Positions 7,488 through 14,862 of a DNA stretch of 41,485 nucleotides are shown piece by piece. Origin of the DNA: Streptomyces longispororuber (lineage in GTDB: Bacteria > Actinomycetota > Actinomycetes > Streptomycetales > Streptomycetaceae); the NCBI RefSeq assembly GCF_024448165.1, contig NZ_JAMOLN010000076.1, forward strand, positions 1 through 41,485. The letters are read 5' to 3'. Under the pieces are notes generated by a model. That model searched no databases. It was given only the letters and a program-made list of their open reading frames with translations, and was not told where the DNA came from. Position 1 is the stretch's first letter, and each line of letters opens with the position of its first letter. The translations under genes and the position numbers were made by a program.

Positions 7488-7642
7488 GAGGCGTGGGGCG
7501 TCGCCAAAAACCATTGGCAGACACACCCACCCGTCCCGTACACTCGCCGGTCTTGCCCGCCTCCCTTCGTAGAAGTCGGAGCGCCGCCGGCCGGACGGAA
7601 ACCGGGCGGCCCGTCACGTACGCGTACCGGAGGCAGAACCCC

Positions 7643-9685
7643 GTGAGCCCGACCCCGCTCGACCGCGAGCGCACGCACCTCGTCTCGTCCCGCGCCGCCC
7701 TGCGCGCCATGCGCGAGGACGCACAGGCCCTGGACATCCGCGACGTCACCGCGAACTGGGTGAACGCCGAGGTGCTGCAGCGCCAGATCGACGAGCGGAT
7801 CAAGGCGCTCGCCGACCTGAGCCACACCCCGCTGTTCTTCGGCCGCCTCGACTACCTGCACGCCCCCGGCGTGGAGCTGGCCGAGGGGGCGGACGGCGAG
7901 CAGTTCTACATCGGCCGGCGGCACGTGCACGACGCCGGCGGCGACCCGATGGTCATCGACTGGCGCGCCCCCGTCTCGCAGCCGTTCTACCGGGCCTCGA
8001 AGAAGGACCCGATGGACGTCGCGCTGCGCCGCCGGTTCGGGTACACCGGCGGTGACCTGACCGCGTACGAGGACGAGCACCTGTCCGACCCGGCCGAGGC
8101 GGCGCAGACCAGCAAGCTGCTCCAGCAGGAGATCGAGCGGCCGCGCGTCGGACCGATGCGGGACATCGTCGCCACGATCCAGCCCGAGCAGGACGAGATC
8201 GTCCGCAGCGGGCTCGCCGGCTCGGTGTGCGTGCAGGGCGGGCCCGGTACCGGGAAGACCGCCGTCGGCCTGCACCGGGTGGCGTACCTGCTGTACGCGC
8301 ACCGCGAGCGGCTCGCCCGCACCGGCACGCTCGTCATCGGGCCGAACCGGTCCTTCCTGCACTACATCGAGCAAGTGCTGCCCGCGCTGGGCGAGTTGGA
8401 GGTCAAGCAGGCGACGGTCGACGACCTCGTCGCGCACGTCGAGGTGCGCGGCACGGACGACCCGGCGGCGGCCCTGGTGAAGGGCGACGCGCGGATGGCC
8501 GAGGTGCTGAGGCGGGCGGTGCGTTCGCACATCACCCTGCCGTCCGAGGGTGTCGTCGTCGTGCGCGGATCGCGGCGCTGGCGCGTCGCCTCGTACGAAC
8601 TGGAGGAGATCGTCCGCGAGTTGATGGCCCGCGACATGCGGTACGGGGCCGCCCGCGAGGCCCTGCCGCAGCGGATCGCGCACGCCGTGCTCGTCCAGAT
8701 GGAGCGGGCGGGCGAGGCGCCGGACGACCGGGTGCAGAACGCGGTCGCGCGCAACGCCGCCGTGAAGGCCGTGGTCAAGGACGCCTGGCCGGCGATCGAC
8801 CCGGCGAAGCTGGTGCTGCGGCTGCTGTCCGACGCGGAGTTCCTCGCCGCGCACGCGGACGGGCTGCTGGACGAGGCCGAGCAGAAGACGGTGCTGTGGG
8901 CGAAGCCGGCGCGCAGCGTGCGCACGGTCAAGTGGTCCGCGGCGGACGCCGTGCTGATCGACGAGGTCGGCGATCTCGTCGAGCGCACGCACTCGCTGGG
9001 CCACGTGGTGCTCGACGAGGCGCAGGACCTCTCCCCGATGCAGTACCGGGCGGTGGGGCGGCGCGCGACGACCGGTTCGGTGACCGTCCTCGGCGACCTC
9101 GCGCAGGGCACGACGCCCTGGGCGACGCGGAGTTGGGGCGAGGCGCTGGCCCATCTGGGCAAGGCGGACGCCGTGGTGGAGGAGCTGACGGCGGGCTTCC
9201 GCGTGCCGACCGACGTCATCGCGTACGCGTCGCGGCTGCTGCCGTTCATCGCGCCGGGGCTGGCGCCGGTGGCGTCGGTGCGGGAGAACCCCGGGGAGTT
9301 CGAGGTGCGTGCGGTCGACGGTGACGCGGACGTCGTCGCCGCGTGCCGCGAGGCGCTGGAGCACGAGGGGTCCATCGGCCTCATCGCCGCGGACGCGCGG
9401 TGCGCGGGGCTCGGCGCGGCGCTGGCGGCGGCGGGGCTCCCGTACCTGTCGCCCGGCGAGGAGACGACGGCCGAGTCGCGGCTGACGCTGGTGCCGGCGT
9501 CGCTGGCGAAGGGCCTGGAGTACGACTACGTGGTCCTGGACGAACCCGTCGCCGTGGTGGACGGGGAGCCGGACGAGCGGACCGGGCTGCGGCGCCTGTA
9601 CGTGGCGCTGACCCGCGCGGTGTCCGGGCTGCTGGTCGTGCACGGCGCGCCGCTGCCGGAGCAACTGGGTGTCCAGGGTCCGTGA
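7643..9685 (+). CDS. HelD-like SF1 helicase-family ATPase acting on RNA polymerase
   Basis: Cytoplasmic UvrD/Rep-type ATPase of 680 residues resembling HelD proteins, which bind stalled RNA polymerase and use ATP to release it from DNA. The N-terminal third has the family's coiled-coil/secondary-channel region followed by a MVIDWRAPVSQPFYR segment typical of HelD. Walker A is GGPGTGKT at 199-206, the Walker B DEAQD is at 458-462, and the C-terminal motifs GLEYDYVVLDEP and RRLYVALTRAVSG are intact. The GTG at 7643 follows GGAGG (7629-7633). The long in-frame extension upstream is only repeat DNA. A MerR-type gene begins 37 nt downstream and may be co-transcribed. Some relatives (HelR) protect polymerase from rifamycins; I cannot tell which subgroup this is. 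Confidence 0.85.
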   Translation: MSPTPLDRERTHLVSSRAALRAMREDAQALDIRDVTANWVNAEVLQRQIDERIKALADLSHTPLFFGRLDYLHAPGVELAEGADGEQFYIGRRHVHDAGGDPMVIDWRAPVSQPFYRASKKDPMDVALRRRFGYTGGDLTAYEDEHLSDPAEAAQTSKLLQQEIERPRVGPMRDIVATIQPEQDEIVRSGLAGSVCVQGGPGTGKTAVGLHRVAYLLYAHRERLARTGTLVIGPNRSFLHYIEQVLPALGELEVKQATVDDLVAHVEVRGTDDPAAALVKGDARMAEVLRRAVRSHITLPSEGVVVVRGSRRWRVASYELEEIVRELMARDMRYGAAREALPQRIAHAVLVQMERAGEAPDDRVQNAVARNAAVKAVVKDAWPAIDPAKLVLRLLSDAEFLAAHADGLLDEAEQKTVLWAKPARSVRTVKWSAADAVLIDEVGDLVERTHSLGHVVLDEAQDLSPMQYRAVGRRATTGSVTVLGDLAQGTTPWATRSWGEALAHLGKADAVVEELTAGFRVPTDVIAYASRLLPFIAPGLAPVASVRENPGEFEVRAVDGDADVVAACREALEHEGSIGLIAADARCAGLGAALAAAGLPYLSPGEETTAESRLTLVPASLAKGLEYDYVVLDEPVAVVDGEPDERTGLRRLYVALTRAVSGLLVVHGAPLPEQLGVQGP

Positions 9686-9722
9686 CCGGGAGCCGGGGGC
9701 CGGGGGCCGTACTCTCGCACCC

Positions 9723-10493
9723 GTGACCGAGCGAGAGCGTCTGCGGACCGTCGACCTGGCCCGGCTCGCCGGTGTGTCCACGCAGCAGATCCGCAACTAC
9801 GAGGACGCGGGCCTGCTGCCCGACGTGCCGCGCACCGAGTCGGGCTACCGCGTCTTCGGCGAAGCGCACCGAAGGGCCCTGCTCACCTATCGCGCGCTCG
9901 CGGCGGGCTGCGGCGCCCTCGTCGCCCAGGACGTGATGCGGGCGGTCCGGGCCGGCGACGTGCCCGGGGCGCTCGCCCTGGTCGACGCGGCGCACGCGGC
10001 GGCGCACGAGCAGCGGCGCGCGCTGCGGGCGACCAGCGAGGCGTTGACGGCGCTGGCCGCTGCCGACGCGCCGGCCGGTGCGCCGGACGATCTGCGGATC
10101 GGCGAGGTGGCTCGGCTCGTCGGTGTGCGGACGTCGGCGCTGCGGGTGTGGGAGGCGGCCGGGCTGATCACGCCGCGCCGTGAACGCGCCACGGGGTACC
10201 GGGTGTTCGGCCCCGACGAGGTGCGCGACGCCCGGATCGTCCGGACGCTGCGCGCGAGCCACTACCTGTTTCCGCAGATCGCCCCGGTCCTGGACGAGTT
10301 GCGGGCGAGCGGCGGCAGTGAGGCGCTGCGCTCGGCCATCGGGGAGCGTGATCTCGCTCTGACTTCGCGGGCGCGGGCGATGCTGCGGGGCGCTGCCGCG
10401 CTGGACTCCTACCTGACGTTCCTCGACGACACCCGTTCCCAGCCCTCGGGGCTCCGCCCCGGACCCCGCTCCTCAAGCGCCGGAGGGGCTTGA
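9723..10493 (+). CDS. MerR-family regulator with two tandem HTH domains
   Basis: DNA-binding protein of 256 residues containing two MerR-type winged helix-turn-helix domains. The first starts at about residue 8 (TVDLARLAGVSTQQIRNYED, with GYRVFGEAHRRAL). The second starts at about 125 (RIGEVARLVGVRTSALRVWE, with GYRVFGPDEVRDA). Each ends in a helical linker, and neither carries a recognisable ligand domain. The last 17 or so residues, from PSGLRPGPRSSSAGGA, are encoded by a common Streptomyces intergenic repeat, so the original stop has probably been lost. GTG 9723 is preferred over an upstream GTG that overlaps the HelD-like gene. It follows that gene by 37 nt and may regulate it. Confidence 0.85.
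   Translation: MTERERLRTVDLARLAGVSTQQIRNYEDAGLLPDVPRTESGYRVFGEAHRRALLTYRALAAGCGALVAQDVMRAVRAGDVPGALALVDAAHAAAHEQRRALRATSEALTALAAADAPAGAPDDLRIGEVARLVGVRTSALRVWEAAGLITPRRERATGYRVFGPDEVRDARIVRTLRASHYLFPQIAPVLDELRASGGSEALRSAIGERDLALTSRARAMLRGAAALDSYLTFLDDTRSQPSGLRPGPRSSSAGGA
10444..10493 (+). repeat. Intergenic-type repeat forming the 3' end of the MerR gene
   Basis: GGGGCTCCGCCCCGGACCCC, then CTCAAGC-GCCGGAGGG-GCTTGA, is a typical Streptomyces intergenic repeat. TCAAGC (10473-10478) pairs with GCTTGA (10488-10493), which includes the stop codon. It may double as the terminator between this gene and the convergent cutC, which ends 16 nt later. Confidence 0.5.
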
Positions 10494-10509
10494 TCGAGGT
10501 GGGCCGCGC

Positions 10510-11205
10510 CTAGCCGTCCAGCGCCTCGCGCCACACGCGTACCGCGTCCGCCGACACCGGGGCGTCCCAGCCCGCCGGGCGGGAGGCTCCGCCGATGTGG
10601 AACGCCGAGATGCCGGCGGCCCGCAGGCCCGGTACGTGTTCGAGGCGGAGGCCGCCGCCCACCAGGATCTGCTGCTCGTACCCGGGCTCCCCGGTGGCGG
10701 CCCGGCCCGCCTCCGCGACCAGGACGTCGAGGCCCGCGTCGACGCCCTGCGCCGAGCCCGCGGTCAGATACGTGTCGAGCCCGGGCAGGTCCGCCAGCTG
10801 CTTGCGCAGGGCGTCCCGGTCCGCGGCCCGGTCGATGGCCCGGTGGAACGTCCACCGGCACCCGTCCAGTTCCGCCACGACCCGCTCCACGGCGGCCAGG
10901 TCGGGCCCGCCGTGCTCGTCCAGGAAGCCGAGCACGAACTCGTCCGCCCCGGCGGCCCGCATCTCGCGTGCCGCCCCGGCCAGTGCCGGCCCGTCGCCCG
11001 CGGCGAATCCGTCGGCCAGCCGCAGCATCACGCGCAGCGGGATGTCCACGGCGGCACGGATCGCCGCGAACGTCTCCACCGACGGCGTCAGACCGTCCGC
11101 CGCCATGTCGGTGACCAGCTCCAGCCGGTCCGCGCCCCCCGCCTGGGCGGCGACCGCGTCCTCGGCGTCGAGGGCGATCACCTCCAGGACTGCACGCTTG
11201 CTCAT
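10510..11205 (-). CDS. cutC: Copper homeostasis protein CutC
   Basis: Cytoplasmic TIM-barrel protein of 231 residues in the CutC family, long associated with copper tolerance although its biochemical role is not settled. It begins AVLEVIALDAEDAVAAQAGGADRLEL, the usual first strand and loop, and contains RVMLRL, WTFHRAID near residue 120 and a C-terminal ISAFHIGGASR loop. ATG 11205 has AGGAG at 11209-11213. It lies 71 nt downstream of the His-rich exported protein on the same strand, so both probably come from the CsoR-controlled promoter at 12294-12267. That operon context supports a copper role here. Confidence 0.9.
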   Translation of the reverse strand: MSKRAVLEVIALDAEDAVAAQAGGADRLELVTDMAADGLTPSVETFAAIRAAVDIPLRVMLRLADGFAAGDGPALAGAAREMRAAGADEFVLGFLDEHGGPDLAAVERVVAELDGCRWTFHRAIDRAADRDALRKQLADLPGLDTYLTAGSAQGVDAGLDVLVAEAGRAATGEPGYEQQILVGGGLRLEHVPGLRAAGISAFHIGGASRPAGWDAPVSADAVRVWREALDG

Positions 11206-11276
11206 GAGGCTCCTGTCGCGTCGACCCACCCGGCACACCACAGCGCCGATAGGTCTAGTCCAATGTCCTCTCCAGC

Positions 11277-12206
11277 CTACGCCGCGTGCACCGTGAACGC
11301 AGCCGTCCTGACTTCTCCGTCGTGCTTGAAGTCCAGGAAGAGCCGGTACGTCCCGGCACTCGGCGCGGTCGCGGTGAAGGAAACTCCGGGACCGGGCTTG
11401 CCGTCGTGCGGGTGAACGTGGAGGTACGCGAGGTCGCCGGAGCGCAGCGCGACCAGGTGTCCGTACGCGCCGAGGTACGGCTGGAGGTCGGTGACGGGCT
11501 TCCCGTCCTTGCTGACGCTCAGCGTCAGCTCGCTCGCGGCGCCCGCCTTCAGCTCCCCGTCGACCCGCACCTCGTAGCCGTCGGCCACCCGCGCCGTCGT
11601 CGCGTGCTCGGGCAGCGGCGCCGGGGCGTACGTCCCCGCGACCCCGAGGCCCGCGCCCAGCGTCAGGCCCTCCTCCTCGCCGCGCGGCGTGAAGTCCGCG
11701 AAGACGCGGTAGTCGCCCGCCCCGGGCAGCGAGACGGGGGTGGACCAGGTGCCGTCCGCGGCCCGCACCGGGTGCAGGTGGCGGTAGGCGGTGAGGTCCC
11801 GGGAGGCGACGATCAGGTGCAGCTCCTTGCCGTGCTCCGTCTTGTACGAGGTCACGGGCTTGCCGGTGGCGTCCTTGCGGATGGTGAAGCGGATCTCGCC
11901 GGTCTTGCGGGCCAGCCGGTCCTTCTCCAGGTCCAGCGTGTAGCCGCGCTCGGAGACCTGGAGGCCGCCGGGGATCACGTCGGAGGCGGGCGCGGCCTCC
12001 TCGGCGTGCCCGCCGTGCCCGCCGCCGTCCGCGCCCTCTTCGCCGCCTGCGTCTTTCGCCGGCCCCTTCTCCTCGTGGCCGTGCTGCGCCGCCGCCGGCC
12101 GCTCGTCGGCGGTGACGTCACCGATCCCGCTGCCCACCCCGTACGCGGTGCCGAACGTGGCGGCGACGGCCGCGGCGAAGGCGGTGATCTTCAGTCCGGT
12201 GTGCAT
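11277..12206 (-). CDS. Exported or anchored His-rich protein of the copper locus
   Basis: Protein of 309 residues with an N-terminal hydrophobic segment (about 5-25: signal peptide or anchor) and a low-complexity region at 40-75 rich in His, Glu and Gly (HGHEEKG, GGHGGHAEE) that could bind metal. Two beta-rich domains follow, each with a His motif: YRHLHPV and YLHVHPHDG. Each HxH or HxHxH sits at the end of a domain that looks immunoglobulin-like. I infer copper binding or delivery at the cell surface. It is transcribed away from copA and leads into cutC. ATG 12206 has GAGGAG about 8 nt upstream, and the leader from the predicted promoter is about 55 nt. Confidence 0.8.
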   Translation of the reverse strand: MHTGLKITAFAAAVAATFGTAYGVGSGIGDVTADERPAAAQHGHEEKGPAKDAGGEEGADGGGHGGHAEEAAPASDVIPGGLQVSERGYTLDLEKDRLARKTGEIRFTIRKDATGKPVTSYKTEHGKELHLIVASRDLTAYRHLHPVRAADGTWSTPVSLPGAGDYRVFADFTPRGEEEGLTLGAGLGVAGTYAPAPLPEHATTARVADGYEVRVDGELKAGAASELTLSVSKDGKPVTDLQPYLGAYGHLVALRSGDLAYLHVHPHDGKPGPGVSFTATAPSAGTYRLFLDFKHDGEVRTAAFTVHAA

Positions 12207-12266
12207 GACGGCTCCTCGGCTGCTGGTGGGTGCTCGTGGGTCGGTCGACCCGGCGTCGTAGTCACG

Positions 12267-12294
12267 AAGATACCCCTAGGGGGTATTAAGTCAA
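12267..12294 (-). promoter_or_regulatory. Promoter of the His-rich protein-cutC operon with CsoR-like operator
   Basis: On the minus strand TTGACT (12294-12289), a 16-nt spacer and TATCTT (12272-12267) form the promoter. ATACCCC-TAG-GGGGTAT (12270-12286) fills the spacer. The arms match known actinobacterial CsoR copper-sensor operators, which are released when Cu(I) binds the repressor. No csoR gene is in the window. Confidence 0.72.
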
Positions 12295-12307
12295 GCGGGG
12301 ACCGCCC

Positions 12308-12336
12308 TTGCGTTCGATACCCCCTAGGGGTATAAA
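12308..12336 (+). promoter_or_regulatory. copA promoter with CsoR-like operator
   Basis: TTGCGT (12308-12313), a 17-nt spacer and TATAAA (12331-12336) form the promoter. The spacer holds ATACCCC-CTA-GGGGTAT (12317-12333). The leader contains two copies of GGGTACCCGC (12351-12360 and 12364-12373) and ends in AGAGGAGG before the ATG. The two divergent operators are 47 nt apart, centre to centre. Confidence 0.75.
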
Positions 12337-12390
12337 TGGATCTCGTGACGGGGTACCCGCCCCGGGTACCCGCTCAACAGAGGAGGCACC

Positions 12391-14667
12391 ATGTCGGCGC
12401 ACACCGTCGCCCCACCCGCGCAGGTGGAACTCGCCATCGGCGGCATGACCTGCGCGTCGTGCGCCGCCCGCATCGAGAAGAAGCTGAACCGGATGGACGG
12501 CGTCGAGGCGACCGTCAACTACGCGACCGAGAAGGCCAAGGTCACCTTCGACGACGGCATCGAGGTCGCCGACCTGATCGCCACCGTCGAGGCCACCGGT
12601 TACACGGCGCAGGAGCCCACGCCCCCGGCCGCCGCGGCCGAGGGCGGCGCGCCCGCCGAGGCCGGCGACGAACTCCGGCCGCTGCGCGAGCGGCTGATCA
12701 CCGCGGTGGTCCTCGCGGTCCCCGTGATCGCGATGGCGATGGTCCCGGCCCTGCAGTTCGAGTACTGGCAGTGGCTGTCCCTGACGCTCGCCGCGCCCGT
12801 CGTCACGTACGCGGCCTGGCCCTTCCACAAGGCGGCGTTCACGAACGCGCGGCACGGCGCCGCGACGATGGACACGCTGATCTCGGTCGGCACGTCGGCC
12901 GCGTTCCTCTGGTCCCTGTGGGCGCTGTTCTTCGGCACGGCCGGCGAGCCCGGCATGACGCACCCCTTCGAGCTGACCATCGCGCGCAGCGACGGCGCCG
13001 GGAACATCTACCTGGAGGCCGCCGCCGGAGTCACCGCCTTCATCCTCGCGGGCCGCTACTTCGAGGCCCGCTCGAAGCGGAAGGCGGGCGCCGCGCTCAA
13101 GGCCCTCCTCGAACTGGGCGCCAAGGACGTCACCGTTCTCCGGGACGGCGGACGCGAAGAGACCGTCCCCGTCGGCGAGTTGAAGGTCGGTGACCGCTTC
13201 CTGGTCCGGCCCGGCGAGAAGATCGCCACCGACGGCACCGTCGTCGAGGGATCGTCCGCCGTCGACGCCTCCATGCTCACCGGCGAGTCCGTGCCCGTCG
13301 AGGTCGCCACCGGCGACCCGGTCACCGGCGCCACGCTGAACGTCGGCGGCCGGCTGGTCGTCGAGGCCACCCGGGTCGGCGCCGACACCCAGCTCGCCCG
13401 GATGGCCAAGCTGGTCGAGGACGCGCAGAACGGCAAGGCGGCGGCCCAGCGCCTCGCCGACAAGATCTCCGCCGTCTTCGTCCCGGTCGTCATCGCGCTC
13501 GCCGTCGCCACCCTCGGCTTCTGGCTGGGCAACGGCGCGGGCTGGACCGCCGCCTTCACCGCCGCCGTCGCCGTCCTGATCATCGCCTGCCCCTGCGCCC
13601 TCGGCCTGGCCACGCCCACCGCACTCATGGTCGGCACCGGCCGCGGCGCCCAGCTCGGCATCCTCATCAAGGGCCCCGAGGTCCTGGAGACCACCCGCAA
13701 GGTCGACACGATCGTCCTCGACAAGACCGGCACGGTGACGACGGGCCGCATGACGCTGCTCGCCACGCACACCGCCGAGGGCGTCGAGCAGGCCGAGGTC
13801 CTGCGCCTGGCCGGCGCGCTGGAGCACTCCTCCGAGCACCCGATCGCCCAGGCCGTGGCCGCCGGAGCGGCCGCCGAGGTGGGCACCCTGCCCACCCCCG
13901 AGGACTTCGTGAACGTCGCCGGGCTCGGCGTCCAGGGCGTCGTCGACGGCCACGCGGTCCTCGTCGGCCGCGAGCAGCTGCTCGCCGAGTGGGAGATCCA
14001 CCTCCCGGTCGGCCTGGCCCGCGCCAAGGCGGCGGCCGAGGCCGCCGGACGCACGGCCATCGCCGTGGCCTGGGACGGCGAGGCCCGCGCGGTCCTGGAG
14101 GTCGCCGACGGGGTCAAGGACACCAGCGCCGACGCCATCCGCCGCTTCCGTGAACTGGGGCTGCGCCCCGTCCTGCTGACCGGTGACAACGAGGCCGTGG
14201 CCCGCTCGGTGGCCGCCGAGGTCGGTATCACCGACCCGGCGGACGTCATCGCCGAGGTCCTCCCGCAGGACAAGGTCGACGTCGTCAAGCGCCTTCAGGG
14301 CGAGGGGCGTTCGGTGGCCATGGTCGGCGACGGGGTCAACGACGCGGCGGCGCTGGCGCAGGCCGATCTGGGGCTCGCGATGGGTACGGGTACGGATGCG
14401 GCGATCGAGGCGGGTGACCTGACGCTGGTCCGGGGTGACCTGCGCTCCGCGGCCGACGCGATCCGGCTCTCCCGCAAGACCCTCGGCACGATCCGCTCCA
14501 ACCTCTTCTGGGCCTTCGCCTACAACGTGGCGGCGCTGCCGCTCGCCGCGGCGGGTCTTCTGAACCCCATGATCGCCGGTGCGGCCATGGCTTTCTCCTC
14601 GGTCTTCGTGGTCGGCAACAGTCTCCGACTGCGGAGCTTCAAGCCCGGGTTCTCGTCTGCCGGGTGA
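12391..14667 (+). CDS. copA: Copper-exporting P1B-type ATPase CopA
   Basis: Membrane ATPase of 758 residues that exports Cu(I) from the cytoplasm. A single N-terminal heavy-metal-associated domain has GMTCASC (C21 and C24). The transmembrane metal site CPC is at 400-402 in IACPCALGLATP. The phosphorylated Asp is D444 in DKTGT, followed by the nucleotide-binding SEHP motif, TGDN and GDGVNDAAAL near 645-654. CPC and these motifs identify the Cu(I) subgroup rather than zinc or cadmium pumps. ATG 12391 has a strong AGAGGAGG site. The promoter carries a CsoR-like operator, so copper induction is expected. No copper chaperone gene lies beside it in this window. Confidence 0.96.
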   Translation: MSAHTVAPPAQVELAIGGMTCASCAARIEKKLNRMDGVEATVNYATEKAKVTFDDGIEVADLIATVEATGYTAQEPTPPAAAAEGGAPAEAGDELRPLRERLITAVVLAVPVIAMAMVPALQFEYWQWLSLTLAAPVVTYAAWPFHKAAFTNARHGAATMDTLISVGTSAAFLWSLWALFFGTAGEPGMTHPFELTIARSDGAGNIYLEAAAGVTAFILAGRYFEARSKRKAGAALKALLELGAKDVTVLRDGGREETVPVGELKVGDRFLVRPGEKIATDGTVVEGSSAVDASMLTGESVPVEVATGDPVTGATLNVGGRLVVEATRVGADTQLARMAKLVEDAQNGKAAAQRLADKISAVFVPVVIALAVATLGFWLGNGAGWTAAFTAAVAVLIIACPCALGLATPTALMVGTGRGAQLGILIKGPEVLETTRKVDTIVLDKTGTVTTGRMTLLATHTAEGVEQAEVLRLAGALEHSSEHPIAQAVAAGAAAEVGTLPTPEDFVNVAGLGVQGVVDGHAVLVGREQLLAEWEIHLPVGLARAKAAAEAAGRTAIAVAWDGEARAVLEVADGVKDTSADAIRRFRELGLRPVLLTGDNEAVARSVAAEVGITDPADVIAEVLPQDKVDVVKRLQGEGRSVAMVGDGVNDAAALAQADLGLAMGTGTDAAIEAGDLTLVRGDLRSAADAIRLSRKTLGTIRSNLFWAFAYNVAALPLAAAGLLNPMIAGAAMAFSSVFVVGNSLRLRSFKPGFSSAG

Positions 14668-14702
14668 GGTCTCGTCGCCGGGTGCACCTGTCGCCCTGGC
14701 TG

Positions 14703-14803
14703 GTCGCGCAGTTCCCCGCGCCCCTGAAGGCATGCGCTGACGCGCAGCCTTCAGGGGCGCGGGGCTGTGTCATGAGCGGCTCCGCCGCGGGGCGCGAGAA
14801 GCC
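14703..14803. repeat. Inverted repeat element after copA
   Basis: A forward copy of the dispersed repeat (14703-14727) is followed by an inverted copy. CCCCGCGCCCCTGAAGGC (14714-14731) and its exact complement (14747-14764) give an 18-bp stem with a 15-nt loop, a likely terminator for copA. Bases 14751-14796 are the reverse complement of 28992-29037 with 2 mismatches in 46. The remainder up to 14862 shows no gene. Confidence 0.7.
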
Positions 14804-14862
14804 TCACCGGGCCCGCGGGCGGGGGCCGACCGGGTGGCCTGCGGCGCATAGAGTGACGTCGC

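Noticed and set aside
7162..7642. Possible CRISPR array or mobile element in the repeat-rich gap
   Set aside because: There are only two 87-bp units, no regular spacers, no cas genes, no transposase and no target-site duplication. The repeats belong to a dispersed intergenic family.
7643..9685. Assigning the HelR (rifamycin resistance) identity
   Set aside because: The HelD-like family is supported, but I see no rifamycin-associated promoter element and cannot separate HelD from HelR without a tree.
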